Part shown: positions 6,519 to 15,278 of the stretch, one piece after another
Numbering within the stretch: position 1 is the first letter of the stretch
Layout of the letters: each line of letters starts with the position of its first letter
NCBI GenBank assembly: GCA_002483425.1
Contig: DLHW01000061.1
Span: 16,685-34,364 of the forward strand
Length of the DNA: 17,680 bases
Direction: 5' to 3'
Source: Methylococcaceae bacterium UBA7658
GTDB taxonomy: Bacteria; Pseudomonadota; Gammaproteobacteria; Methylococcales; Methylomonadaceae
Notes under the pieces: generated by a model
Databases searched by the model: none
What the model was told of the DNA's origin: nothing
Seen by the model: the letters and a program-made list of their open reading frames with translations, nothing else
Made by a program: the position numbers and the translations under genes

Positions 6519-7565
6519 TTACTTGTAACCTTGCGGATTTTTGACTTGCCAATTCCAGGTGTCGGCCACCATGTCCGTCAAAGTTTTTTCAGTTTTCCAG
6601 TCCAATTCTTTTAAAGCTAAGGATGGATCGGCGAAATATTCGGGCAAGTCTCCTGCTCGTCTCGACGCTATCTGGTAATTAACCTTGCGGCCGGTGACTT
6701 GCTCGAAGGTACGGATGATTTCCAGCACACTATAGCCTTTGCCAGTCCCTAAGTTATAAGCCCGGCAACCGCCCGCATTGAATGGTTCGCCTTGCAATGC
6801 TTCAATGGCTTTGACATGACCTTTTACTAAGTCGACAACATGGATGTAGTCTCTAACACCGGTACCGTCGGGCGTCGAATAATCGTCGCCGAAGACGGAA
6901 AGCTGCGGTAATTTACCGATAGCTACTTGGGTAATATAAGGCATTAAATTATTCGGAATGCCGTTAGGGTCTTCCCCGATCAACCCGCTTTCATGCGCGC
7001 CGATAGGATTGAAATAGCGCAGCAAGGCAATTTTCCAGGGCGATGCAGCCTGTTTATCAGCGTCCGCCGCCGATAAATCCCTGAGTATGTCTTCAATCAT
7101 AGCTTTGGTGCGACCGTAAGGATTAACCGCGCCTATGGGCAAATCTTCAGTGTATTGAACATGCGGATTAGCCCCGTACACCGTAGCGGAGGAACTGAAC
7201 ACCAGTTTTTTGACGTTTGCGGCCGTCATCGCGTCTAGCAATACCATTGTGCCGTAGACATTATTATGATAGTACGTCAGCGGCTCGGCGCAAGATTCAC
7301 CCACGGCTTTCAATCCAGCGAAGTGCATCACAGCAGACACGGACTCTTTGGCAAAAATCGCCGCCAAGGCATTCCGGTCGCGAATATCGGCATGATAAAA
7401 GCTCAGCGGTCGACCGACGATTTTTTGGATCCGGTTGATGGCTTCGAATTTACTGTTTTCAAGATTATCGACGACAACAACCATGTAACCTGCTTGCAGT
7501 AATTCCACACAAGCGTGACTGCCGATATAACCCGCGCCTCCCGTCACCAAAACGGTTTTCGTCAT
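6519..7565 (-). CDS. galE: UDP-glucose 4-epimerase
   Basis: This NAD-dependent enzyme of the extended short-chain dehydrogenase superfamily interconverts UDP-glucose and UDP-galactose, supplying galactosyl units for surface polysaccharide. The protein has 348 residues, close to the normal 338-345. The NAD-binding TGGAGYIGSH starts at residue 8. The catalytic serine is in SSSATVYG (124-131), and the YxxxK pair is Y150 and K154 in NPYGRTK. RYFNPIGAH and the C-terminal GxRAYNLGTG segments are typical of GalE. It begins 12 bases after the corC stop, so it is probably the last gene of the miaB-phoH-ybeY-corC operon, in the slot where E. coli has lnt. The ATG at 7565 is certain from the Rossmann motif spacing. 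Confidence 0.96.
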   Translation of the reverse strand: MTKTVLVTGGAGYIGSHACVELLQAGYMVVVVDNLENSKFEAINRIQKIVGRPLSFYHADIRDRNALAAIFAKESVSAVMHFAGLKAVGESCAEPLTYYHNNVYGTMVLLDAMTAANVKKLVFSSSATVYGANPHVQYTEDLPIGAVNPYGRTKAMIEDILRDLSAADADKQAASPWKIALLRYFNPIGAHESGLIGEDPNGIPNNLMPYITQVAIGKLPQLSVFGDDYSTPDGTGVRDYIHVVDLVKGHVKAIEALQGEPFNAGGCRAYNLGTGKGYSVLEIIRTFEQVTGRKVNYQIASRRAGDLPEYFADPSLALKELDWKTEKTLTDMVADTWNWQVKNPQGYK

Positions 7566-7577
7566 GATAATCTCAAG

Positions 7578-8414
7578 TTAATCAAGAATTTTGAGTTTTA
7601 CGAGATGGACTCTGCGGGTATCCGCCCGAATGACTTCGAACCGCATGTTATCGACGGTTAAATTTTCGCCTTTCTTAGGCATGTGCTCTAATTGGCTGAC
7701 GATGAAACCGCCTACGGTGTCGTACTCGTCCGTTGCCAAGCGAGTAGCGAAATAATCATCGAATTCTTCTATCGGCGTGAGAGCTTTAATCATGAATTCT
7801 TTCTCGTTCCGGCGAAAGATAAAGCCTTCATCTTCCTGCTCGTCATGTTCGTCCTCGATATCGCCGACGATCTGCTCCAAGACATCTTCAATCGACACTA
7901 AACCCGCGGTTTGACCGTACTCATCGACCACAATGGCCATGTGGTTACCATTGGTGCGCAATTCTTTCAGCAATACTTTCAAACGCTTACTCTCCGGCAC
8001 CACATACGCGGGCCGCATGATGTCTTTGACTAATAGCTTGCTGTTTTTACAGACATGCGACAGCAAATCCTTAGCTAACAGAATCCCGACGACCTTACTG
8101 CGGTCGCCGGCAATGACGGGATACCGCGAATGGTTGAATTCAGTCACCAGCGGCAAAATGGTATCGAGTTCCGCATCGTTCGGCACCACCACCATCTGCA
8201 CACGGGGAATCATAATGTCCCTCACTTGCATCTGGTTAACCTGCAAAACCCCCTCGATCATGGTCAGGGCGTCGGTATCCAATAAGCGGTTCGCGCGCGC
8301 TTCCCGGAGTATTTCGAGTAAATCTTCCAAATCTTGCGGTTCGCCGGAAAATAATTGGCTAATCCGGTCTATCCAACGTTTCCGGGTACTACTGGGAGGT
8401 TTGTCGTCGCTCAT
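7578..8414 (-). CDS. corC: HlyC/CorC family CBS-domain protein
   Basis: The 278-residue cytoplasmic protein has paired CBS domains at about residues 63-122 (VRDIMIPR at the start) and 127-187 (VKDIMRPA at the start, ending in EDVLEQIVGDI). A C-terminal CorC_HlyC transporter-associated domain follows (about 205-277). It has no membrane helices, so it is the soluble ybeX/corC type and not the larger DUF21 membrane form. E. coli CorC is linked to cobalt/magnesium resistance and, more recently, to ribosome and RNA metabolism. The start ATG overlaps the ybeY stop in ATGA (8411-8414), showing translational coupling. The acidic run EDEHDEQEDEG at about 187-197 links the CBS pair to the last domain. 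Confidence 0.93.
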   Translation of the reverse strand: MSDDKPPSSTRKRWIDRISQLFSGEPQDLEDLLEILREARANRLLDTDALTMIEGVLQVNQMQVRDIMIPRVQMVVVPNDAELDTILPLVTEFNHSRYPVIAGDRSKVVGILLAKDLLSHVCKNSKLLVKDIMRPAYVVPESKRLKVLLKELRTNGNHMAIVVDEYGQTAGLVSIEDVLEQIVGDIEDEHDEQEDEGFIFRRNEKEFMIKALTPIEEFDDYFATRLATDEYDTVGGFIVSQLEHMPKKGENLTVDNMRFEVIRADTRRVHLVKLKILD

Positions 8415-8872
8415 GGCTGGGTGATCTCAAGATAAGGATTACTGATATTGAACTGTTGTAAGATATTAATTTCTTTAGCTTCCATTACACGGGCTTCGTC
8501 GCCGCCGCTATGATCGTAGCCAAGCAAATGCAGCACACCATGCACAATGATATGCGCCCAATGATGCGCTAATAATTTGCCTTGCGCCAGCGCTTCTTGC
8601 TCTAGCACCGGCGCGCAAATCACTAAATCACCTAATAAATTGAGATCGATGCCGTCCGGCACATCCGCAGGAAAACTCAGTATGTTGGTTGGGCCGTTTT
8701 TATGCCGGTATTGCCGGTTAAGTTGCGCGCTTTCGTCCTGATCGACGATACGCACAACAATTTCAGAATCTTGCGGATAATCTTGTAGCGCCGCATCAAT
8801 CCAGTTTTGGATTTGCCGTTCATCCGGTTGTCCTTGCGACTGATAAACGGCTTGAATCTCAACTAGATTCAT
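8411..8872 (-). CDS. ybeY: Endoribonuclease YbeY (rRNA maturation factor)
   Basis: This is a zinc-dependent single-strand endoribonuclease acting in 16S rRNA 3' maturation and ribosome quality control. The protein has 153 residues, normal for the family. The metal motif H-G-x-L-H-x(5)-H is complete, with H111, H115 and H121 in HGVLHLLGYDH. The conserved RHKNGPTNILSFP segment lies at residues 56-68, and GDLVIC at 81-86. The start overlaps the phoH stop in ATGA at 8869-8872, and its own stop overlaps the corC start, so it is coupled on both sides. The phoH-ybeY-corC order is the conserved ybeZYX arrangement. Confidence 0.96.
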   Translation of the reverse strand: MNLVEIQAVYQSQGQPDERQIQNWIDAALQDYPQDSEIVVRIVDQDESAQLNRQYRHKNGPTNILSFPADVPDGIDLNLLGDLVICAPVLEQEALAQGKLLAHHWAHIIVHGVLHLLGYDHSGGDEARVMEAKEINILQQFNISNPYLEITQP

Positions 8873-9843
8873 AGCGTAGTCTGGCTTTTCTTTTCGTAGG
8901 CCTCGTAAGCATTTACGATCCTTTGCACCAAGGGATGGCGCACCACGTCGCGGGACGTAAAAAACGTAAAACTAATGCCCTCGACATGTTTTAAAACTTC
9001 CAGGACATGACGCAAGCCCGACATTTTCTCCGACGGTAAATCGATTTGAGTGACGTCGCCGGTTACGACCGCCGTCGAACCGAAACCGACTCGGGTTAAA
9101 AACATCTTGATTTGTTCTATGGTCGTGTTTTGCGCTTCGTCCAAAATAATAAAAGCATCGTTTAACGTCCGTCCGCGCATAAAGGCCAAAGGCGCAACTT
9201 CTATAATACCCTTGTCGATCATTTTTTCAACCCGTTCCAAGCCCAGCATGTCATATAAGGCATCGTATAACGGGCGAAGATAAGGATCGACCTTTTGGGC
9301 CATATCGCCCGGTAAGAAACCCAGTTTTTCTCCGGCTTCAACCGCGGGCCGAACCAAAATAATCTTGCGCACTTTTTCATTCTGCAAGGCGTCAACGGCG
9401 CAAGCGACCGCAAGAAATGTTTTTCCGGTTCCTGCCGGACCGACGCCGAAGTTAATATCGTGCAAAACGATTTTTTTAAGATACTCTTGCTGATTCTTAC
9501 CGCGGCCTTTGATAAGGCCGTACTTAGTTTTGATGCTGACCGGCGGAGGTTCTTCGGTCAGTTTAGGGTCTAACAAATCGTCGATCGTGGAATCTTGCAT
9601 TGCCAAATGGATAAGCTCGGAAGTTAATTGCTCTTTTTCGGTGCTTTCGAATAATTTTTGCATTACCGCACACGCCGCTTTAACCGGATGTTCCTGTCCG
9701 GTCACTTTAAACAGGTTACCGCGATTAGCAATTTCGACTTGAAGGCGGTGTTCGATTTGCCTTAAGTGGGTATCTAAATGTCCGCAAAAATTTGAAAGCC
9801 TGGCATTATCTGCCGGTGTCAAGGATAGTTCTTTCGATATCAT
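8869..9843 (-). CDS. ybeZ: PhoH-like ATPase (YbeZ)
   Basis: The 324-residue cytoplasmic P-loop NTPase is of the PhoH family, a partner of YbeY in RNA processing. A small N-terminal domain (about 1-95), which carries an RNA-binding-like RGNLFKVTG segment, precedes the ATPase. Walker A is GPAGTGKT at residues 135-142, Walker B is FIILDEAQ at 231-238, and the TGD sensor segment (TGDVTQIDLP) is at 261-270. The start codon lies only three bases after the miaB stop, and the stop overlaps ybeY, so the gene is inside the operon. The name phoH is also widely used, but position next to ybeY fits ybeZ. Confidence 0.95.
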   Translation of the reverse strand: MISKELSLTPADNARLSNFCGHLDTHLRQIEHRLQVEIANRGNLFKVTGQEHPVKAACAVMQKLFESTEKEQLTSELIHLAMQDSTIDDLLDPKLTEEPPPVSIKTKYGLIKGRGKNQQEYLKKIVLHDINFGVGPAGTGKTFLAVACAVDALQNEKVRKIILVRPAVEAGEKLGFLPGDMAQKVDPYLRPLYDALYDMLGLERVEKMIDKGIIEVAPLAFMRGRTLNDAFIILDEAQNTTIEQIKMFLTRVGFGSTAVVTGDVTQIDLPSEKMSGLRHVLEVLKHVEGISFTFFTSRDVVRHPLVQRIVNAYEAYEKKSQTTL

Positions 9844-9846
9844 GAA

Positions 9847-11202
9847 TTAGGCATAAGCCGCAATCTTATCAACAGACGTTTCAACGAGCCGTCCTCTTAA
9901 CGAATTAGGCAAGGCTTCGGTGATCAGCACATCGGCAAACTGTCCGGATAACCTGGGGTGTCCGATAAAATTAACCACACGGTTATTCTCGGTTCTGCCT
10001 TGCATTTGCAGTTGATTCTTTTTGGATTGGCCTTCGACCAATATGGTCTGAACGGTGCCGACCATCTTTTGCGAAAGCGCCGCCGCCATGTCATTGATAC
10101 GATGCTGAAAGCGCTCCAGACGCTGTTTTTTGACCGCCAACGGCACATCGTCGGGTAATTCGGCGGCAGGGGTGCCGGGCCGGGCGCTGTAAATAAAGCT
10201 AAAGGAATGATCGAAACCGATTTCATCGATAAATGTCATCGTTTCCTCAAACTCGCGCTCGGTTTCGCCTGGAAAACCGATGATGAAATCCGAGGACAGA
10301 CTGATATTCGGTCGTACCTCACGTAGCTTACGGATGGTTTCGACATAATCGGCTCGGGTATGTCCGCGTTTCATCATTTTCAGAATAAGGTCGCTGCCGC
10401 TTTGCACCGGTAAATGCAGGTGATCGACCAATTGAGGGATTTCGGCAAATGCTTCAATCAAATTATCGGTAAACTCAACTGGATGCGACGTAGTAAAACG
10501 GATTCGATCAATACCTTCCACAGCGGCGACATAATGCAGCAACAAGGCGAAATCGGCGATATCGCCGTCTTCCATCTCGCCGCGGTAGGCATTGACATTC
10601 TGTCCTAACAAATTGATTTCCCTAACACCTTGCATAGCTAGCGCAGAAATTTCGGCAAGTACGTCGGTTAATGGCCTGCTAATCTCTTCGCCCCTGGTAT
10701 AAGGCACCACACAGAATGTGCAATATTTGCTGCAACCTTCCATCACCGATACGAAAGCTTTCGGGCCTTCCGCCTTCGGCTCCGGCAGCGCATCGAATTT
10801 TTCAATTTCAGGAAACGAAATATCGACGACAGGTTTACGCTGGCTGCGCGCTTCGTCTAATAATTGCGGCAAACGATGTAAGGTTTGCGGGCCGAAGACG
10901 ATATCGACATAAGGCGCCCGCTTTTGGATTGCGGCGCCTTCTTGACTAGCCACGCAACCGCCGACGCCGATGATCACCTCAGGCCGCTTGGCTTTGATCA
11001 TTCGCCATTGTCCGAGCGCGGAAAATACTTTTTCTTGAGCTTTTTCTCGTATAGAACAGGTATTTAATAACAACACATCTGCTTGTTTCGGATCATTAAT
11101 CAATTCAAAACCATGCGAGGCGTGCAAGACATCCCGCATCTTGTCAGAATCGTATTCATTCATCTGACAGCCGTTCGTCTGAATGTATAATTTGTGGGTC
11201 AT
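9847..11202 (-). CDS. miaB: tRNA-2-methylthio-N6-dimethylallyladenosine synthase
   Basis: This radical-SAM methylthiotransferase converts i6A37 to ms2i6A37 in tRNAs reading UNN codons. The protein has 451 residues, typical length. The N-terminal UPF0004 domain keeps its three cluster ligands, C12 (NGCQMN), C49 (NTCSIRE) and C83 (GGCVAS). The radical-SAM CxxxCxxC is C157, C161 and C164 in MEGCSKYCTFCVVPYTRG. A TRAM domain closes the protein (about 375-440). Sequence details (TNGCQMNEYDS, IREKAQEKVFS) favour MiaB over RimO or MtaB. It is the first gene of the operon leading into phoH, ybeY, corC and galE, and its upstream spacer holds the probable operon promoter. Confidence 0.97.
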   Translation of the reverse strand: MTHKLYIQTNGCQMNEYDSDKMRDVLHASHGFELINDPKQADVLLLNTCSIREKAQEKVFSALGQWRMIKAKRPEVIIGVGGCVASQEGAAIQKRAPYVDIVFGPQTLHRLPQLLDEARSQRKPVVDISFPEIEKFDALPEPKAEGPKAFVSVMEGCSKYCTFCVVPYTRGEEISRPLTDVLAEISALAMQGVREINLLGQNVNAYRGEMEDGDIADFALLLHYVAAVEGIDRIRFTTSHPVEFTDNLIEAFAEIPQLVDHLHLPVQSGSDLILKMMKRGHTRADYVETIRKLREVRPNISLSSDFIIGFPGETEREFEETMTFIDEIGFDHSFSFIYSARPGTPAAELPDDVPLAVKKQRLERFQHRINDMAAALSQKMVGTVQTILVEGQSKKNQLQMQGRTENNRVVNFIGHPRLSGQFADVLITEALPNSLRGRLVETSVDKIAAYA

Positions 11203-11259
11203 CGAGCTGTTACTAATCCTCTTGTATGATCAAGTTTTATTTTGAAAAAATTGAGGGTA

Positions 11260-11265
11260 ATTATA
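11260..11265 (-). promoter_or_regulatory. Candidate -10 box of the miaB operon
   Basis: The minus strand reads TATAAT about 60 bases upstream of the miaB ATG, inside a small inverted repeat GGGT-N7-ACCC (11255-11269). No good -35 hexamer was found at 16-18 bases. The hexamer at spacing 17 is TTCTGC. Confidence 0.35.
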
Positions 11266-11487
11266 ACCCGAATACAAAATAAGCAGAAAAAATCAAAGCG
11301 GGGGATTAACATCCAGTATTATTGATACTACATCAAGATTTTCAACTTAAAGCATTGCTCCTTCTCACCTCCTAATGACATTGTAAATCTATCTCTAGAA
11401 GTGTCTTGTTTTATTAAACTATTTCAAAAACGATTGATGATGTACCGTAAAAACAATGTGCTTAAAATCATAAGTATTAAAAATTTA

Positions 11488-11533
11488 TTGACCTTAGAAC
11501 TAAATCATGGAAGATAGACCGAAACCTTATAAT
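11488..11533 (+). promoter_or_regulatory. Candidate promoter elements for the accessory cassette
   Basis: TTGACC (11488-11493) is a near-consensus -35, but the hexamer at spacing 17 is only AAGATA (11511-11516). A perfect TATAAT at 11528-11533 lacks a proper -35. Either or neither may drive gene A, whose leader would then be over 200 bases long. Confidence 0.25.
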
Positions 11534-11724
11534 CTCTTGTTAGACGTCTGTGGATAACCATAACCAAAGAATGTAATGTGAGATAACTTCTTTGGGCAAT
11601 ACCCTAATCTAAGGATGATTTTTTTATTGGTATAGTGGCCCACTCGAGATATTCGTAATGGATGGTAACCCGCAATTTTCAAAAATGGGTGCATCCATAT
11701 CTTCTCTACTACCACCTGCTTTAC

Positions 11725-11741
11725 GAAGGAGGATACATATG
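11725..11741 (+). promoter_or_regulatory. Strong ribosome binding site fixing the start of gene A
   Basis: GAAGGAGG at 11725-11732 stands 6 bases before the ATG at 11739. It is the best Shine-Dalgarno in the window and decides against the in-frame ATG at 11658, which would add 27 residues with no recognisable motif. Confidence 0.85.
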
Positions 11742-12737
11742 AACAAGGTAAGAGGAAGAATAGTAATCAAGGAAAGCGGTGCCGGAATTCCCGACTTGCT
11801 AATTGTCATCTATGACTGTGATCCAAAGGCGATACCAAAGGAACTATTTGGTAGCGCACCAATGGAGCTGAGCGCCGACATTTGGCAAAAGCTACGGGCA
11901 GATCGGCTTGGCTCTGTTCTTTCCAATCAAGACGGCGGTTTCGAGCTGGAATATGAGGATGAGCAATTTCGAGTCCGAAACGACGAAAATCGCCCCAACC
12001 TCCTTCTTTTCGTTGTTGGCTCCGAAGATTCAAGTACAGATAACACGCCGAAGGTACTGTACGTCTCGGCTGTGAGACAAAATGCCGGCCGGATCGAGAC
12101 GTATTTGGTACGACTTTCGGCGATGCAGTATAGACAGGCCGGAATCTCAATGACCGGATTGGCCTTAAGCCAGGCGGAAGTGTTGGCGAACACGAATCTA
12201 ATAGCGAAAATGAAAAAGATCGCTGTCGAACGGCAGAAACAGGAAGAAGAGCAAGATATGCGGCCGTTTTCGGTACGCCACAGGGAACGACAAGCGAAAT
12301 TCGCTCAGGAACAAAAAAAAGCCGGTATCACAACAAAGCCTCCGCTTAGTTTTGAACTCTCAGTCCCCATCCATTCATCTAAAGGACCCCAAGCGCTGGC
12401 AAGAGCAACCATTGCCCTTGGCAAGCAAAAAGACAGCTTTATCTACAAGCGAGACGCAGATGTTGCACCAATCGAGCTTACTTTTAAAGGCATAGAGTAT
12501 GCTAAAAGAGAGAAAGCATCCGCAAAAGGGCAGCGTTTCCTTGTGGATGAAGAAAATAAGAGCTTTATCCTGCAGTTGCCATCATCGCCAAGTCATCTGG
12601 AATTATCAGAATCAAGGCCAAGCGAGTTGTACCAGTTCTACACAGAGCGTCGTAGCTTACAAAACAAAGCTGAGGCAAATGGTCACGAGCCTACGGTACC
12701 GGCAACAGGAACCAAGGATCTGCTGCCTGACAATTGA
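11739..12737 (+). CDS. Gene A: protein with transthyretin-like / carboxypeptidase-regulatory-like N-terminus
   Basis: I do not recognise a named family for the whole 332-residue protein. Residues 1 to about 125 look like a transthyretin-type beta sandwich. The sequence begins VRGRIVI, a strand at 20-26 reads LLIVIYD, a central turn RLGSVLSNQDGGFELEY lies at 56-72 (the pattern G-x-V-x-T/S-N/D-x-D-G-x-F), and then RPNLLLFVVG lies at 85-94. Residues 150-195 are highly charged and probably helical (repeated Lys, Glu, Gln and Arg). A second unassigned domain spans about 200-300, followed by a polar tail. No signal peptide or membrane helix is present, so it starts in the cytoplasm. It is followed by gene B after 45 bases, so co-transcription is likely. 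By analogy with TTR-like partners of large secreted proteins it might be an adaptor, chaperone or structural part. That is inference. Confidence 0.75.
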   Translation: MNKVRGRIVIKESGAGIPDLLIVIYDCDPKAIPKELFGSAPMELSADIWQKLRADRLGSVLSNQDGGFELEYEDEQFRVRNDENRPNLLLFVVGSEDSSTDNTPKVLYVSAVRQNAGRIETYLVRLSAMQYRQAGISMTGLALSQAEVLANTNLIAKMKKIAVERQKQEEEQDMRPFSVRHRERQAKFAQEQKKAGITTKPPLSFELSVPIHSSKGPQALARATIALGKQKDSFIYKRDADVAPIELTFKGIEYAKREKASAKGQRFLVDEENKSFILQLPSSPSHLELSESRPSELYQFYTERRSLQNKAEANGHEPTVPATGTKDLLPDN

Positions 12738-12770
12738 ATGGGTGAATTAAGATAGCTATTAAAATATCTA

Positions 12771-12785
12771 GGGGGATAAATCATG
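12771..12785 (+). promoter_or_regulatory. Ribosome binding site of gene B
   Basis: GGGGG at 12771-12775 lies seven bases before the ATG at 12783, supporting that start. Confidence 0.7.
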
Positions 12786-15278
12786 AGTGCGGATCTGAAA
12801 GAATTTACAGATGACTTAAGCAAGGTCAAGTTGTTTGCCAATCCCGAAGAACTGGCCACACGCCCCCTTGACAACGTAGCTTTCTATGATTTTGCGTTTC
12901 ATAATTATCTGTTTAATCCGGAGGATGGATTCAGTCTACTTAATTTATCTAAACAAGCAATCGAGTTCATAACTGAACTTGAAAATCAAAATGGACTTTC
13001 CCATGAAGAATCCAACCTTATTGCACATATTCTTGAGTTATTCGAGAACGCTGTTTATAAAGAAATTGCACGAAAATATTCAGGAATAACTGTTGATCAG
13101 CTCGGTGGCGTTTTTCGGGAGATATATTTCTACGCCGCTTCGAGAAGAATAATTATCATAATAAATGCATCAAAAGATATTGAGAATGCTGGTGGTGACG
13201 ATAATGACATCTCGGCTATATTTAGAAAATCAACAGCAAATGCCCTTGATTGGGAGGCTAACCTTACATCGGAACGCTTTGGAGATATTCTTTCTAATGG
13301 AATAGAAGGAGATGCGATGCTGTTTTCCTTAGGTCATCTTTATGTTCCCGTTGAGTTCACGAACAATCAATATAAGTTTGATATCTTCCCTGTAAACTCT
13401 ATTAATATCGGACTAAGACTATTATATCGCCAGGAATGGAAGCCGCTTGGTAGTCAACCCGGCGAGATTGTGCGCACCATTCCGCTTGGGCCGGGTCAGA
13501 AGGATCGCGTCACCATCAAGATTGTGCGTCGACAAAAACGAACGAGCACGCTAGAAACGCAAACAGAGAGCGAAACAACTACCGAGTCTACCGATAGCGC
13601 AAAAGATTCCAGTGAAATTGTTAACGAAGCTAAAGAGACCTCGAACTGGAACGAGACCTTAGAGATAGGTGGAAGTTTTCTTGGAATTAGCGCTGATTCC
13701 ACTACAACTTTTGGTGGTTCTTCAGAGCAACAATCTAAGAATACCGCGTCCCACTTAAGCGAAACCATGCGTAAGACGTCGAGCAAGCTTCGCCGTCAGA
13801 CGAAAGTGGTTGTCAGTACTGAATCGGAGGTGTCGTTCGAACAGGAGAACTACTCAGAAATTATTAATCCCAACAATGAAATCGCCATTACTTATGAATA
13901 TCACAAATTGCAGCAACAATACGAGGTGTTTACCTATTTAGCTGAGGTTCAGTCCGTAATCTATGTGGCGGAAGAAGTGCCCGCTCCTTTAGAAGTTAAC
14001 GAAGACTGGGTCCGCAAACATGACTGGATTCTCGCGAAGGTACTCAAAGATGAGTCTCATCGGGCTACGCTGAACGAATTAATTCAGGATGCTGATGAGG
14101 AAAGCCCGAGTGACGCTCCTTTTTTGGCGATGCATACAGCTGCTTATGATAATTTCGCAAAGTTTGATCAAGGCGCCGCGCAGGGTCAACAAGGGCTTTC
14201 CATCCCCGACATCTATGGTGAACCTCAACGGATATACCAACAGCACTTGCGTGACAACGTAGCGCGTAAGCGTGCAAATGTTATTCGCGAACGCAAACGG
14301 AATCGTTTGTATCAGCACTTTCGAGACAATATCTTATACTACTGCCGTGCCATTTGGATTCACGAGGATTCAGATCAACGACTATTGCGCTATAAGAAGG
14401 AGGGGCGACGTGTGCCAGTCGAATGGCAAGCTCCATTAATCTCCGCTGTAGGACAGCCAAGGCAATTCACTCCCACCGGTGTCACAGCACCTTTAGGGGA
14501 TGTGATCGATCCAACCGGTCCTATTGGCTATTCTGGCAACTATGCCGTATTTCTCCTTCGGCCACGACCAAGGGTTGAAGCAAAGACCGGTTCACTGATT
14601 GGTAGGCTTGGAAACAAATTAGTCCTGTATTCGCTCGAAGATGTTCTCGCAGATATGAGGGATCGATATCACAACGGCGATGGTGTGCTTGAAGACCCAG
14701 CGCTGACGGCTTTCCACAATGAAGCTATAAATCTGCAGCAAAAAAAGCCAGAGAAGTTTAATGCTCCGACGGATAATGAAATCGTCGATATTTTGTCCTA
14801 CATACCAAGGCTCGGTAGAAAAATCCTAAACGGGCAAACAAACAGGGTCGTCGGCTACGAGCCCGACGCTTTGGAGACGTTGCCAATAAGCACCGATGAT
14901 TACGGTGAGTATTTGTACCGGAAGAATGGCACCCGGCGTTTTCTGGTTGATTCAAACAATCTCTACCTGAATATCCGCGTTAGCGAGGGCGCAGCCCTTG
15001 AATCATTTAAGCGGGCACATCGGTACATCGACGTTCTAAAAGAGTACGAAAACTATCTCGCAGTCGGCCATAAAAATACACGGCGGGTCCGCAATCTTGA
15101 TGCTCCAAGCATGTTCGATCCGGACATTGAGAAGGCGGTCATCGTCGGAAGCGGCGTAACAGCAACCCAGACCGCAATGAGCGAGGGACTCCTCGGATCA
15201 GGCACCGCGGCCGGTAGTGGCGCTCCCAACACAGGTGGCGCAAACGAGGGCAGTGCCGACAGCAGCGTTCCGGGTTAA
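12783..15278 (+). CDS. Gene B: large uncharacterised protein with Ser/Thr/Glu-rich centre
   Basis: The 831-residue protein has no signal peptide. Its only strongly hydrophobic run is short (RRIIIIINAS, 121-130). Residues 1-215 form a mixed helical region. At 232-248 it has RTIPLGPGQKDRVTIKI, a beta-type segment. Then about 250-345 is dominated by Ser, Thr, Glu and Lys with a Gly/Ser patch (296-313), probably coiled or disordered. Residues 346-425 return to an ordered pattern (NPNNEIAITYEYHKLQQQYEV, then DWVRKHDWILAKVL). A basic helical stretch lies at 487-515 and a beta-rich region at 560-620. The end (about 797-831) is a Gly/Ser/Ala/Thr linker-like tail. The general layout resembles large unannotated bacterial proteins with an LxPGE-type turn before a Ser/Thr-rich helix, but I cannot name a family. 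The first 700 bases are AT-rich, later parts more balanced. The stop TAA is followed directly, in the same frame, by gene C. Confidence 0.75.
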   Translation: MSADLKEFTDDLSKVKLFANPEELATRPLDNVAFYDFAFHNYLFNPEDGFSLLNLSKQAIEFITELENQNGLSHEESNLIAHILELFENAVYKEIARKYSGITVDQLGGVFREIYFYAASRRIIIIINASKDIENAGGDDNDISAIFRKSTANALDWEANLTSERFGDILSNGIEGDAMLFSLGHLYVPVEFTNNQYKFDIFPVNSINIGLRLLYRQEWKPLGSQPGEIVRTIPLGPGQKDRVTIKIVRRQKRTSTLETQTESETTTESTDSAKDSSEIVNEAKETSNWNETLEIGGSFLGISADSTTTFGGSSEQQSKNTASHLSETMRKTSSKLRRQTKVVVSTESEVSFEQENYSEIINPNNEIAITYEYHKLQQQYEVFTYLAEVQSVIYVAEEVPAPLEVNEDWVRKHDWILAKVLKDESHRATLNELIQDADEESPSDAPFLAMHTAAYDNFAKFDQGAAQGQQGLSIPDIYGEPQRIYQQHLRDNVARKRANVIRERKRNRLYQHFRDNILYYCRAIWIHEDSDQRLLRYKKEGRRVPVEWQAPLISAVGQPRQFTPTGVTAPLGDVIDPTGPIGYSGNYAVFLLRPRPRVEAKTGSLIGRLGNKLVLYSLEDVLADMRDRYHNGDGVLEDPALTAFHNEAINLQQKKPEKFNAPTDNEIVDILSYIPRLGRKILNGQTNRVVGYEPDALETLPISTDDYGEYLYRKNGTRRFLVDSNNLYLNIRVSEGAALESFKRAHRYIDVLKEYENYLAVGHKNTRRVRNLDAPSMFDPDIEKAVIVGSGVTATQTAMSEGLLGSGTAAGSGAPNTGGANEGSADSSVPG

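Larger units (their letters stand above)
11203..11738. other. 536-base intergenic region between miaB operon and accessory cassette
   Basis: This AT-rich spacer separates two divergent units and holds no gene I can support. Signals seen are a TATAAT on the minus strand near miaB, a TATAAT on the plus strand at 11528-11533, TTGACC at 11488-11493, one perfect DnaA-box-like TTATCCACA on the minus strand at 11549-11557, and a strong ribosome site at its right end. An ATG at 11658 opens the frame of gene A, but it lacks a ribosome site and is not preferred. No tRNA, repeat array or att-like duplication was noticed. Confidence 0.5.

Noticed and set aside
9924..10226. 100-codon minus-strand frame overlapping miaB in another frame
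   Set aside because: It lies within the well-supported miaB coding sequence, and its Pro/Ser/Arg-rich translation is typical of an out-of-frame reading.
11658..11738. Upstream in-frame ATG giving gene A 27 extra residues
   Set aside because: No ribosome site precedes it, whereas GAAGGAGG lies ideally before the ATG at 11739, and the extra residues show no domain pattern.
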